64,000 nt of DNA from Scolanthus callimorphus (Eukaryota > Cnidaria > Anthozoa > Actiniaria > Edwardsiidae). Location of the stretch: assembly GCA_033964015.1 (NCBI GenBank), contig CM066925.1, forward strand, positions 11,020,204 through 11,084,203, in the 5' to 3' direction. The first letter of the stretch is position 1, and each line of letters begins with the position of its first letter. The translations under genes were made by a program, and so were the position numbers. Below are positions 36,509 through 49,300 of the stretch, piece after piece. The notes beneath the pieces are model-generated. The model was not told the DNA's origin and did no database searches. It saw only the letters and a list, made by a program, of their open reading frames with translations.

Positions 36509-38743
36509 TTTCAAAAAGCAGTCAATTTTCATTTTGTAGTGTTGAGCCCTCCACATCTGTGATACTCTTTATTATAAGCCCCCTACTTCAAACTATAATA
36601 ATAATAATGCTTTATTTTGCCATGGTGGGCCTCATCTGGATTTAAAGAACAACAAAAAATTTTATTCTAAGCTATATTATATATATAACAACAACAGCCA
36701 ATATATATATATATATAAAGTCTATAAAGTCAAAGTCTATACAAAATAGGATTCTATAAATATATATTTAGTTAATGAACTGCGTTCCATGGGCCTTGAA
36801 AAAGAAGTGGTATAATGCATATTGTTTTGAGCACAGTAGTTTTTGGAAACATATTAAATCGAGACGTACCCTTAGGCAAAAACAAGACTGTGACGGGAAT
36901 CAGCAGAGATTCTAGCCATTAGAAACATTTAACATGACAAAAACTGGAAATTACTGCTGCTCATCAGACATTGTCCAATCAAAATTGCCAAATGTCCAAC
37001 CGATTTTCAGTTTTGTCCGGCCAATTTTACAGACAACCAAGGAAAAAAAGTTTTAATTGACATAATATGTCCAAGTAAGAACAATTATTTCCAGCTCTGC
37101 ATGACTTTATCGTGTGGCGCAGATATTATTGTAAATTGTGATGTATAAACTTACACAAAATTTGGCACAGGACTTGACACTCCCAAAGCTGTCATCCTGG
37201 CAAGGTTCCACACACTAAAAGAAATAAAAAACATACAATCAAATGACTGGCTAATTTTGATAATAACAGGTTTTCTCATTAACTAGTGCTAGTGAGTGTT
37301 TTTATTATACTGTATAGTAGTGTTCTGCACACACTTACCGCAATGAAACTGCTGCTGCTGCTGTTGTTGTGCTGTAATTAAAAACAAGAGAGAGAGAGAG
37401 AGAGAATAAGAAAAATAGTCAAGATGAATTTAATATTTTTTGAGTAAATTATGTAGAACAGTCTGAAGGGCCAAATAAAATTGTGTCTAGACGGTTGTTT
37501 TTGCTACTGCTTGTGGCTTTATTCCCTTCTATAATAACTCATCAAAATTAGTTAAAAATTTGCTATTTAAGTTATCCTTTTATGTACAGTATCAGATATT
37601 TCGCGCTTAATTCCTGAAAGAGAAGGCGAGAAGAAATAGGCGCCAAAATACGTAAAACACCAGTAAAAAAACATATTATACATGCAATATTTGTAAAACC
37701 CTTGGAAATTAAATAATTTTACCCGCAGCGCTAAAAGCGATTATCATTTGAAAGAAATACCAAAATTAAAAACTGCAAAATAACAACCTCTCTTATAAAA
37801 TGTGCCGCTTTTTCCAGCAATCGACGACCAAAAAGAGTTAAGAAATAAAGAAATGGTGTGAAACTCCACAAACCCGTTAATTTTAACATAATTCGACTAT
37901 ATATTTTCAAGTTTGTTTGGCTATCGGTTTATTCAATTTAACACGAGGCAGTTTTTGCTTCGATGATTTTATTGCATCATGTGCGGCAAAGTTCTCTCGT
38001 GTTTTGTAACATTTCTAGCAACATCTCAGAATTATAAGCGTATTAGTAACTCCGCAGCAATCGTTAAAATCGCTCTACAAGGATCAAAGATGTATCCTTC
38101 AACCGACAAAAGAGCAATATATGATCAACAGGTCTGAATTTTAGGTAAACAAGCTGGTGGTTTAGACGACAAAGTTTGACAAACTTTTCTCTGCCGAAAA
38201 ATGTGCTTTGCTTGCAGTTCAGCGGGATGGCTACAAATGTTAGTAGATTTTACATTTGAAAAGGAATGGATAACCACAACGAAAGGACTTTGTATTATCC
38301 TTGTATAAGAATTATCGCTTTTTTCTTGAATTACAATATTACCTGTTTCTAAGTGTCAAGTCGTTCATAAGCATTCAAAAGTTAAACAAATACGAACACA
38401 AAACTTCAAAACGAAAACGCGCGCCGTTTTGGCATTTTCACGCTCAGATTTGACTATTTCTACTCAAAGTATGACATTAAAATACCACGTTCACTTGAGA
38501 AGGGTGTTAAAACTTCTAAAAACTTCGTCAACATAGTGTTTTCTTCAAGGCGAATGCAAAGTGGCTTTAGATTCCAACGATCAAATCTTGACAGCTGCTT
38601 GCAGGTCTCATTAAAATTCTCACCTTCAAAATGCACCGCGAATGGCATCTGGCTTTGAAAATTTCCTTCACGATACTTTTCGTGCTGTATGTAGATGATA
38701 ACAGAATGGCGAAAATAAGCAAAATCAAGATAAATGTGTCCAT
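32746..38743 (-). CDS. Anosmin-1-like secreted or membrane-anchored protein
   Basis: Exons 38743-38624, 37371-37339, 37214-37155, 36298-36232, 35919-35686, 35471-35246, 33662-33427, 33108-32968, 32861-32746. Anosmin-1 (ANOS1/KAL1) is an extracellular protein with a cysteine-rich N-terminus, WAP domain and FN3 domains that binds heparan sulphate and modulates FGF signalling. Seen: signal peptide MDTFILILLIFAILLSSTYS; cysteine-rich region CHSRC, CVEPCQDDSFGSVKSCAKFC, CRKSCKFLLNLY; FN3 1 with KKVVYIVQQRWQK and IWHQFRVMTVLDVG; FN3 2 with VVLAWSKPENL, HRYRVYWSRR and MNTTYHIAIQVI; a Ser/Lys-rich linker; a hydrophobic C-terminus WLQFLVTCVALAMVTMVL. About 411 residues against 680 in human, with no WAP exon and two FN3 domains. 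Three inferred one-base deletions (two in exon 5, one in exon 7). Confidence 0.78.
33873..33938. repeat. GC-rich tandem duplication
   Basis: Two perfect adjacent copies of a 33-bp unit beginning GTGGCGCGCGGTCGGGGTCG, in intron 6 of the anosmin-like gene. Confidence 0.7.
34108..34695 (-). CDS. ZAD-like zinc-binding reading frame nested in an anosmin-like intron
   Basis: An open frame of 195 codons on the same strand as the host gene, inside its intron between 35246 and 33662. The N-terminal half is basic. The second half has a paired CxxC arrangement, DDFCRLCKCSL and later RICPVCFRKVLNYCKLSTAL, about 60 residues apart. This recalls ZAD-type zinc-binding domains and a lineage-expanded animal family that I know only loosely. 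Whether it is an intact single-exon gene, the first exon of a longer gene or a retrocopy cannot be told. Start and product are uncertain. Confidence 0.4.
   Translation of the reverse strand: MLISCQSSKWHEPIKFTGSDPWGHAHSSKQLSKQKVCFYRSRASPRLHESPRNAKAYRRKGRKPQSVSVTTDDFCRLCKCSLRTQYGSLASFVNVYKPCNRDGCQNLVLLSLCGSAGVELENKNSLSTRICPVCFRKVLNYCKLSTALADINKPRQATEEALVSKRVVVSTPGRSPSRKSTSCSLFSLIGFDGVM
34771..34857. repeat. Repeated perfect hairpin units
   Basis: Two copies of a palindromic unit: GAAATCCGCTCGC, loop TATC, GCGAGCGGATTTC. The first copy has one mismatch (CCACTCGC). They are separated by GCGCGCTTCGCGCGC, itself palindromic. A further GCGGATTTCTCCTAGCCCC follows near 34951. Confidence 0.7.
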
Positions 38744-39637
38744 TTTGTAGCTCCGGCCAAAGTAGTTCGTGTTTCGCCTGCAAAACTTTCCACGTGCAGC
38801 AAAACTCTCGAGCGTAACGAGGCGTTGTCACTCGTAAGATGGTCAAGTATTGAGAATCTCGACTTTCATCACGGTATCTCACTTAAACTTTCCACACAAA
38901 CGCTCCAATAATTACACGTTCAGTGCAGTTATTTCACTTCAATTATAGATACATTAATACAATAAACAATTTGTCAACAAAGAGGTTCTATCTGTAACAA
39001 ACAATGCAGAATGCTCGACGTTTTGAAAGATGACATTATTTTCTCAAAACGCAAGAATCGTGCCTCTCGAGTGCCTGATTATAAATCCTGCGTTCTGATT
39101 GGCTAGAACTATGTCGAACTTTCACGCTCGAACACCGTCTATAAATAGCCTGGAAAACTGACTGGGAAATGCAGATTGCAAAGTTGGAGGTTCTTGAATT
39201 CCTTTATTATTCAAATTCTAAGGGCAAGTCAATACTTGCCCACTGAGCTAGATATTTTTGCACGATATTTTTGTTCTGCCCGATGATTCTCTGCATAGTT
39301 ATCATGGTTATGCCATGATGTTATAAACTTATAAGTTAAACCTTATGTACATAGTTTAAACGAAATTTTAAAGCAGTACATAACAAATGCTCAGCCAGTC
39401 AAAACTCTGCGCAACATTTTAAATCCGTTTTGGCCGTTTGCCATTCATCTTATCAAATTTTAAGCAGCAGATTTTTCAGTCCAACAAATCCATCTCAGAA
39501 ATTATGAAACGAAAAACTCTGTTTTGTTTTTGATTCGCGGATGTTCGGCCTAGCACTTTGTAGCAGAGTACCCTATGTTCAATTTTTGACTGCCCTGCTC
39601 TAAAGTTGACAGTGTTGCCTGCCGGTCTCATAAACAA

Positions 39638-39859
39638 TAGCAGTATTCACACTAGAGACGAGTTTCCCGTCTGAGACGAGTTTCTCGCCTTGAATATGGT
39701 TCCCTGTTCTTCTGTGATTACGTGAAAAATAATTTTTGAAGGAGAAAGTTTAGACAGATAACAAGCAAGTGTTTCTGAGCAGAATTGACATAAAGCAGGA
39801 ACTTTTTCTGACGAGAAACTCGTCTCAGACGAGTTTTCCGTCTCTAGTGTGAATACGGC
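39638..39859. mobile_element. Foldback MITE with TTCACACTAGAGACGAG ends
   Basis: The left end TAGCAGTATTCACACTAGAG followed by ACGAG mirrors the right end CGTCTCTAGTGTGAATACGG then CTA. Internal GAGACGAGTTTCTCG motifs also pair. About 220 bp, non-coding. Confidence 0.7.
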
Positions 39860-41237
39860 TAATGTAACATGAACTCAAGGCTGGTATGCAAGAAGTAAAA
39901 CCTGATTAATAATTTTAGCTTGTTTTTCATATTTTTGCAGGCGAACCCTCGTGACAACTAGATTCTGGAAGACTTTCTCCTGCAAAGACTTTGGAAGAGA
40001 TGCGCGGCAATTTTTGATTCTGAAAGGACAGGAAGGGGTGAATTAAACATGAAGTTCATCAAGTGAAAATAAGGTATGACAAATTTAAGTGTTACGAAAA
40101 GGCACTGCCCGTTTTCGCAGGGCAGTGCAGTGAATAGTCGTGTTTGCTATATGCTTGTTTTGTATTGTTTGTTTTTCTGTTATTTTGTATATTATATTTC
40201 ATATTTAAATGTATAAATTTGATCAGTTTTTGATTAATTGTTCCCTATTTCTAATATTTTAGCTTAACGTACATATAGAGGATATTACATGGCCGCGCGG
40301 GGGATACGAATTTTATCTCCGAGTGTTGAAAATTTATCTCACGAGCGGCCGTTATATATACATCAATATAATTTTATTTGTGTTTAAACCTAAAAATCGA
40401 GCATGGAGCACTTGCAAGTGTGTTATTTTCACCGTGTGATTTCATTGGTGTTTATAACATAATAATGTATATAAAAACCTTTCATCAATGAGCGGGCGTG
40501 GTCGTTTGTACCGTTTGCCCCCTCCCTCTCGTGACAACTGCCGCGGTATGCTGTGAAATATTTATCATCCTTACCTTCCAAAAACTGAAAAGGAACTCTC
40601 GATTTGTCAATTGCTAGAAAGCGGAAAGATATAAAGAAGCACAAAATTCAATTGTCACTTGTCGGTAAGGAGGAAAAACAAATAAGTGTAATTCTCATGA
40701 TTGAAAAATCGTGTAAAAACGGGCCAAGAGAATAACTACCAATACCTATATTGTATGACCACCCCCTGTCCCATGTTAAATATTTCCTGTTCCTGTTAAT
40801 TTGTAACTAAAGATGCATCACGTCATCTCGAATCATCAATATAAACAATCGAACCATCTGGTGTTGCTATATTAAGGGATATTTACAAGTTCCTTGTTCG
40901 CCATTCAGAACTTCTATCTCTCGGTCCTTGAGGAGCAGACATAGTGGTGCCCTACCCATATTATAATAACGCGCAAATAACTTTTAGACCACAGTAGCAA
41001 TTTGTTACAAATGTCACCACAGAAGATATTAGAGGCGAACAACATATTGCTACTCGTAATGTTTCACAGGAGGTGCAAATGGACGAGATAAATGTTGAAA
41101 CATGTTTAGTCTGAACATGTCCTAGTATGGATGAAGTATATACATCTCGCTTCCATGCATAATTTGAACCTTCCGAATTCCAATGCAAAGAGCGTAAGCA
41201 TAAGCATAAGTATCAAACTAACTATTTTCTTTAGTGC

Positions 41238-41323
41238 GGTTTTCACTACAACACAAGCGTAAGCATAAGGATCAAAGGCTTCCGTTCTTCTTATGCTTAC
41301 GCGCTTATGCCGTAGTGAAAACC
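41238..41323. mobile_element. Short foldback with GGTTTTCACTAC ends
   Basis: GGTTTTCACTACAACACAAG on the left and GTAGTGAAAACC on the right; inner AAGCGTAAGCATAAG pairs with CTTATGCTTACGCGCTT. Confidence 0.6.
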
Positions 41324-43348
41324 AACCCTTACTATAAAAAACACCAGTTGAGTGAGCAAGATTCTCTCGCCCCTTCAACAAGCCTTGCCTTGTCTTATAG
41401 GCTGGGCAAACGAATTCAACATTTGATTCAACATTTGTGAATATTTATCCAACAATTTCTTCATTAACAAGCTTTGAGAACCCGACAAAACTCGGTGAAT
41501 ATTTTTAAAAGCATGTTCGGCGAGGTTTAACGTTGTTCAATGCATGTTTAGCGTTTTCTAAATCACTGAAAACGTAACTTTGGGAAACGTTGAACGTTGA
41601 ATCGTGTTGAAGCATGTTGGACCGTTCAACACTATTTGTTAAACGCGCAGTAAAAATCAAGGTTCCCGACGTGTAAAATGATTCAAATCTTCACAAGTGC
41701 TATATTTTAGACGTCGCTTGCCACTGATTTGAAAATGCCGAGTATCTACTAAACATCGCTGAAAATTTTGCGCAAAGAAGACCAATTGGCCCAAGCTTTA
41801 TAAAGAACACACTGGTGTTATACGGAAAATAAAAAGCGACTGGCGCCGTGAATTCGAGCATTACAAAGCATTTTAATGGGCGTGTCATGTGTAAAATAGA
41901 GGGAATGGAAATGTACTGCACGCATGACCGAGAGACGAGAAAATAACATTGTTTGTACACTTGAACTTTAATAATTGATTCTCGAAAATATATGAAAATG
42001 TCTCGAAAAGTACAGGGTTTCAGCACCCCAAAATGGAGCAAATAAATATACTTATTTCAAAATTGTGCCCCGAAGAGGACCAGAGTATTTCAACACTGAC
42101 CTGATTTTTATTTTAATATAACGCGGCTTTACTTCTCGCCAATCCAACCTTATTCGCTTTTGTTCCCCTCTTCATTCACCAGCGGATTTTTGCGAAATTC
42201 GGCCAAAATGTTAAATGGCTTACAATCATTCGGTTGATTTCGGTCACTTTCAATGCCATACTTTTGAAAAGATAGTTTTTAACTTAATTTTAACGAAAAC
42301 AGATTAGAAAAAGAATATTAATTGGGGAAAATGCCATCAAGTTTGACACTCAGTAAGGGAGTTAGTTCAGCTGTGCCAACAGATTGTGTACCGAGCAAGT
42401 AAATGTTCCTGTTAAACTCGAACAAAATGCGATTAGTAGCAGGATTTTTTCTTAGTAAGTTATCGTCAATCTGGCCGCTATTTAAAAACAGAAATATTAT
42501 GATGCTTAAATTATGAAGTAAATCAATTGCTCTTTTAAAGTGGCCATTTTTCGCTTCTGTAAAATAATATATGTGATAAAATGCGGAAAGAATAAGTTTC
42601 TCCATGTACCTGTAAATCGCGAAAGGCCGTCAATGATGAGTTTACGATACGATACAAGAACTTTATTTAACGAGGGTTTCATAATAGCCATTTACATAAT
42701 TTTCTAATTTGTCAATACAAAACAAAAGAAAGTTTTTGAAGCGGCATCCTTTGAAAAAGGAAAAGTTCGACAGAAGAAGAGCCACTGAAGTTCGACGTTT
42801 TCCTTAGGCCAAACGAGGGACTTCCGAGAAGAAATGCTATAGCGCGTAAAAAATGATTTTAGAAACTCGTCAACAAAACCGTAAAGAATTAAACAATGAT
42901 AACATACCTAGCAGCAAAAAGCATGAAAAATAATAATATAAAATACTAGTGCTCCAATGTATTTAGAGTTAAGGCCTGACAATGGCGGGAGGCAGGGTCG
43001 AGTAAAATAGAGAATTGGCTGATGTGCTAAAAACATACTTAAAAGGGTATCATGATGCCCGCTTTATTTTCTCTATTTGCTATGGTTTTAAAAATTCAAT
43101 ACACTCTGCGTCAATTTGTTTAACTCCCATCTTCGGCTAAATCAACAGTTTACTAGATAAGAAACTCTTTACAAGAAAAAACAAGCTGCAAGTCTCTCAA
43201 ATTAGTCCTCCCACCTCTAAAACAAACGTGGCAAGCAAGGAAGTCCAACAGCCGACATAAAAAAGCTGTTGTATTTTGTTGAACACTCCAAAGCGCACTG
43301 CAGAAGCTTGCCGGCGACTTTATAACAGTGTGCTGCACGGGCTTCAAA

Positions 43349-46300
43349 ATGAACTGGAAGCTCGTCTTTGTCGCTTTGTTGGTTATCGTTCTCGTGTCTG
43401 ATTGTGCTGAGGGCTGGGGCAGACGCAGACGACGCCGACGACGCCGAACTGTTCGAACTGGTCAGTTTTCCTTGTTCTTTCAATCTTTTCGCATTCATTT
43501 TTTTCTTTTTCTTCTTCTTCTCTGTGAAAGAACATGCGAACCTTTGAAAAGTGAACGATATTTGTAAATCTTGACCTTGTCCAGGTAATGCCGAAACATG
43601 ACCGAAACATTGCGTTGTGTTAGTGCCGAGAATTTTATTGAATATTAGTTGGTTATGATTTGTGATATTCGTGAAAGCCAAATTAGTCTCACTACGACAA
43701 TTCCAAATATATGGGCAAATTTGAAACGCGAAGACATGAACATTAAACTCTGCTTACATGTTCTTTCTCTGGCGAGTTGTTTCGATTTTTTTCTTCCAAC
43801 TATTTTATAATTTTATACTGATAACTATTTGTGGGACGTTAAATGGAGGTAATATTTTGGTGCATCAAAAGTCAGAGAAAGCATCCATTTCCATCGGATA
43901 CTTTAAAAAAATGATCCAATAGAGCGGTTTTCAGATGACTGCCGTGAGAAACCGAATTCGTGGTAACTCGCCCTAACACTAATGATATGTTTCTTTTCTT
44001 TTCTGCGCACAGGTCCCCCAGGTCCACGAGGGCCCCCAGGTCCACGTGGTTGGAATGGACCACGAGGACACCGGGGAATTAATGGACCTAGAGGACATAG
44101 GGGCTTCACCGGATCTCGGGGCCTCAGAGGACTACGTGGTTCTCGAGGGTGGCGTGGATTAAACGGTAGAACAGGACCAAGGGGATATCGAGGATTCCGC
44201 GGATTAACAGGTAAATTCAAGGGGGATATCGAGCATTCCGCGGATTAACAGGTAAATTCAAGGGGGATATCGAGGATTCTGCGGATTAACAGGTAAATTC
44301 AAGGGGGATATCGAGGATTCCGCGGATTAACAGGTAAATTCAAAGGGCGATATCAAAGATTCCGTGGATTAAAAGGTAAATTCAAGGACGACTCCAGCTA
44401 TAATTCCGTGGATTAACAGGTAAATTGAAGGACGACTCCAGCTATAATGAATGCGCGCGCTGCATGTCGGTCGCTATGTCACATTTCATGAATCAAGCGT
44501 CTGATATGCGCGCGTTGCATGCTGGTAGTTGTGTTACATTCCAAAGGCAGTTCTGAAGAAAAGAGAGAGCGCGCTTAACTGGAATCGTCCAATCAGCAGC
44601 TAGATCAGTACGTATTTACACCCATGCACTGCCTTGCGGTCGGATAGCACCGTCGAAACAGTATAAAACCTGTACACATAGTTCTAGCATGTAAAACATA
44701 CGCTTGTAGGCAGTGATTTCTTGTCGGTAAAATCATAACACATTTGTCGTCTCTCTAGGAGTAAGAGGGCCACGTGGCCTCCGCGGCTGGACAGGACCAA
44801 GAGGCCTGCGAGGACTCAGAGGTTACCGGGGCTACAGGGGCGTCAAGGGACCTCGAGGATACAGGGGCTACAGGGGCTTCACGGGACGGAGGGGACAAAA
44901 AGGCGCGCGAGGGTTGACGGGTCCCAGAGGAATTCGCGGGCTCAGAGGATACCGTGGATTCCGAGGACTCACAGGGAAGACTGGGGCGAAAGGAAGTCGA
45001 GGACTACGTGGCTTTAGAGGTAGGAAATGTCCATCCTTTTATTGGTAATACGCATGCGCATTAGCTAATCAAACCCCGGACCGACAAACCTTTTATTGGT
45101 AATACGCCATTCAATTATAGGTACAGCTAGGTGGCACATTGTGTTAGTGCACGGCACCTGAGTTCGAACCCCGGACCGACCAACCGCATCGACCTTTCTC
45201 TGTTCCGAGTAGCTTGCTTATAGCTTTGAATTCCTTTCAAAATTGAGCTAAAGGGGGTAAAGTGGTGCACTGTCGACCTCAGGTTTGTTGTTACGAGTTA
45301 TCGACGTTAAATAAGGAAAATTTTACGTTTACCTTATCTACAATGATTTGTCTTGCTTGCCTGCATTACCAAGATACCTCATATATGGCACGTCCTACTT
45401 CTGTATATCCTTGTTCTATAAGACTATGACTTCATACTGAGGACACTAGGATGTATATGAAGTACCTACCATCCTTCTAACTTGTACTGCTGTCATAATA
45501 TTTTGCGCACGAAATGTCCATTTATGCATCTCGTACGGTATTTATTCTTTGCCGTTTTAAATTCCAGGCGTCCGAGGATGGAGAGGGCTGCGGGGACATC
45601 GTGGTCTTAGGGGTCTAAGAGGCTCTTCGGGCCCTCGTGGGTACCGAGGCTTGAGGGGCTTGCGTGGCCTTCGAGGGCTCCGCGGACGTACTGGAGCTAC
45701 AGGGAGAAAAGGACCCAAAGGCATAAAGGGCCTCACGGGACCAAGAGGCTATAGAGGATATAGGGGATTTAGGGGACTACGAGGATCAACTGGACAGAAA
45801 GGTGTTAGGTAAGTTGGCTGGAATTTTAACCAACAATAAAAAATGTGCCCTTCGTATCGTCTTGTAGAAGGGCGTAAAACCGTAGGTCCGGCCATGAAGA
45901 GTGTTTTAGTGTTGTATGAGCCCTACACTGAGGATGGCGTCCCACGTCCCCGTGGTTCTTAACGCTTCTTCTGGTTCCAGTTAGTGTAAACGCACTCCTT
46001 ATCCGAGAAGACGCCAATACATTTGCAGATTTTTAGAGCCAAGGCAACACACTCTCCTAAGTTATCTAGACAAAATGACCCTGTGAGTGTTGGCTCAGCC
46101 GGATCAAACGCTCTTGCGCGCAAAGTCCCGCTCGCGCCTTGTTTTAGGGTGTGTGTTGGGCCCAAACAAGTCACGTGATATCTTGACCGTTACATCCTCA
46201 CCTCCTCACTCGAGTGGCTTGCAGATGGGGACCGATAGTAAATCAGACTTGCGTTTTCTACGTTTCTATTGGTTGAGGTCTTGGATCTTTGTTCAGTCAG

Positions 46301-49300
46301 CCAATCGGAATGCGAAGAAAAAACAAACGTGATTGGTTGGTTGTTGAATTTATTGCGTTTAGGTTTCGACACTCGTCTGAAATCCGCTGTATTTGTAGTA
46401 AACAAGTGATTGATATAATACATGATATCATTATAGGGGATTCACCGGCCGTCCTGGACGTACCGGCCCACGTGGTCTACGTGGATCACGTGGTATTACG
46501 GGACGAAAGGGCGTCAAGGGACCACGAGGTGAGTGGTGTATCTCTCTATTGTCTATCGAGTGGTGTATCTCTCTATTGTCTATCGAGTGGTGTATCTCTC
46601 TATTGTCTATCGAGTGGTTTCTCTATTGGTTATGGAGTGGTATCTCTCTATTGTCTATCGAGTGGTGCATCTCTCTATTGTATATCGAGTGGTGTGTCTC
46701 TCTATTGTATATCGAGCGATGTATCTCTATTGTATATCGGGTGTTATTATTCAGCACATCGATGCACTGCCCAAATATGGTCATTGGAACGCCAATAGCT
46801 GTCTTCTGTACATGACAGCTATCCTGCGATATCCGTCTCTAAGGAAAATGTGATGTTTTGAGCTCGTAAATAATACACAAAAGTCATTTTTTCGGGGGTT
46901 TTGTGCTATCGATGTTATCCTGCTCGATTTTGCAGAATATCGTCTGATTTTAGCCAACTCGGGACTTCGTCCCTCGTCGGCTAAGTATCAGACGATATTC
47001 TGCGCAATCTCGCAGGATAATGGTTAAGTATATCTCTCTATTGTATATCGGGTGGTGTATCTCTCTATTGTCTATCTTGTGGTGTATCTCTATTGTCTAC
47101 GAGTGGTGTATCTCTATTGTATATCGTGTGGTGTATCTCTGTCTACGAGTGGTGTATCTCTCTATTGTATATCGAGTGGTATATCTATTGTCTATCGAGT
47201 GGTTTATCTCTATATTGTCTATCGAGTAGTGTATCTCTATTGTATATCGAGTGGTATATCTCTCTATTGTATATCGGGTGATGTACCTCTATTGTATATC
47301 GGGTGGTGTATCTCTCTATTGTCTATGGAGTTTAGTATCTCTCTATTGTATATAGAGTGGTGTATTTCGGGTGGTGTATCGCTCTCTATTGTATATCGAG
47401 TGGTGTATCTCTATACGGCATATCTACTTTCGGGGCGCAAGTATGACAGGGAACGCACTTCTAGTCTATTATTATTTCTAGGTTACTGGTGTTTGTGTTT
47501 CAATACGTTGTCTAGGTTACCGGGGGTTCCGAGGTTTCAGAGGTGCCCGGGGTTTTACTGGCCGGAAGGGAGTTCGAGGATTTACTGGCAGACCGGGAAG
47601 AAATGGGCTCCGAGGTAAGACCGGCCCGCGTGGGTTCACGGGACTTAGAGGGTACCGAGGACTACGAGGCAAGGCGGGACTCAGAGGGCGACCAGGGTGG
47701 CGTGGTTTTAGAGGATTCAGAGGACTACAGGTAACCCAATATTCACGTTCCCATGAATCTATGCGCGCGTGCACCTGAAAACGTACGTAACAAAGTACGG
47801 CAGTGCACGGCACACTGTGCGTACGGTCCTGAGTTCGAACTACGGACCGGCCAATCGTATTGACTTTTCTCTGTTCCGAGTAGCTTGCTTATAGCTTTGA
47901 CTTCCTTTAACCTGGAGCTCTGATAAAAGAAAGGGGGTAGCGTGGTGCTCCATCGACCTCGGGTTTGTTGGTTGGCTTCAAACGGTATGAGTTATCGACG
48001 TTAAAAATATGGGCGCTTTTCTTTACATTCTGGACATTTGCGCTTCAGAGGGTAGGATCAGCAAATCTAGTCGGAAAACGCGCGCACTGATTTAAGGGCA
48101 CAATATTCAGTGGTACTTATCGGTGGTGCTTATATCCCTAGGGGCTGCGAGGCGTTCGAGGTCAAAAGGGAGTCCGTGGTTTCACAGGACTCCGGGGTCG
48201 AACGGGAGCACGTGGGTACCGAGGCTCTAGAGGATTCAGGGGACTGCGAGGGCTGACGGGTAAGAGAGGCGCGACGGGCCCACGCGGCCTCACTGGTCGA
48301 AAGGGAGCGAGGGGGTTCAGGGGGCGTACAGGACGAACTGGTGCAAGAGGGCGAACGGGACCACGAGGATATAGAGGTATGGAATTAAGGAATTGACTAA
48401 AATGTAGCCTGCGAGTCGGCTCTCCAGTGTTTTTTTATTTTTATTTTTTCATGGCGCGCGGGATTCCGGACACAGGAATCCCGCGCACCAAAAAAAATCA
48501 AATATCCCAAAAAAAAAAAACTTGAGAGCCGTCTCGCAGTCTAACTAAAGCCCCATTTACACGACGGAAATTTTTTGCACGGCTCGGATAAAAATGGTTC
48601 TTGGACTACCTCGCCACGTAGGATCAAATTTCGGTCGGGCTCTGACAAAATGTAGTACGGCAAAGCCATTTACACAGCGCAAATATACCCGAGCCGTGCC
48701 ATTAAATTTGGTACCCGTACCACTTTTTATCCGAGCCGTGCCAAAAAATCCATGTCGTGTAAATGGGGCTTAAAATGCTAATGAAATATCACATGTGTGC
48801 TTCTGTGTAGCGTTATCCCTAGTAAGCGGAGAAAGAGAAAAAATCTCTGACTCCGAGGGGGAACCCAACCTACGACCAGAGGCATGATGAACGTGCCTAT
48901 TTTAGTAACATACTTTCAATTGGTTTTCTGTCCGTTTTTTGCTCAACTGCTCAGCCAGTTTCTCGCTATCCTAACCCGAGAAATAGAACCACAAGTAGTC
49001 TAAACCACAAACTGCTGTTACATTTCACTCGTATGGCTTGTGGTGCTTTGTTAACTACCTGTTTATTTTTATGGGAAAATGTGTTTTTATATGTAGACAC
49101 TTTTCTGACGCAGTTGGAAAGGGACTTGATATGGGTGATTATTACTCTTAGTGTTGGGTTCTTTCGTGAATAAATAAATTAAGATTTATATTTGTCTTGG
49201 TTAAATTCGTCTTTTCCTTATACCCTTTAAGGTTATCGAGGTTTTAGAGGACTCACGGGAAGAACAGGTATGTATGTATGAAAACTTGTCACTTTCTGTT

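Larger units (their letters stand above)
38744..43348. other. Intergenic region between anosmin-like and collagen genes
   Basis: About 4.6 kb with no exon that I could support. It includes foldback elements at 39638-39859 and 41238-41323 and generally AT-rich sequence. The two flanking genes diverge, so both promoters lie here. The stretch 42000-43300 shows nothing recognisable. Confidence 0.45.

Noticed and set aside
43903..44220. Proline-rich minus-strand frames opposite collagen exons (also 47517-47813, 53937-54128, 54714-54923)
   Set aside because: Antisense shadows of Gly-X-Y coding sequence; the plus frame has the signal peptide, splice sites and Cys domain.
45134..45180. Genuine tRNA gene (TTCGAACCC box)
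   Set aside because: No cloverleaf could be formed with an A box at proper distance; better read as SINE or duplicated intron sequence.
46533..47281. Several long frames rich in YLSIVYRVV-type repeats
   Set aside because: Translations of the 27-bp minisatellite in a collagen intron.
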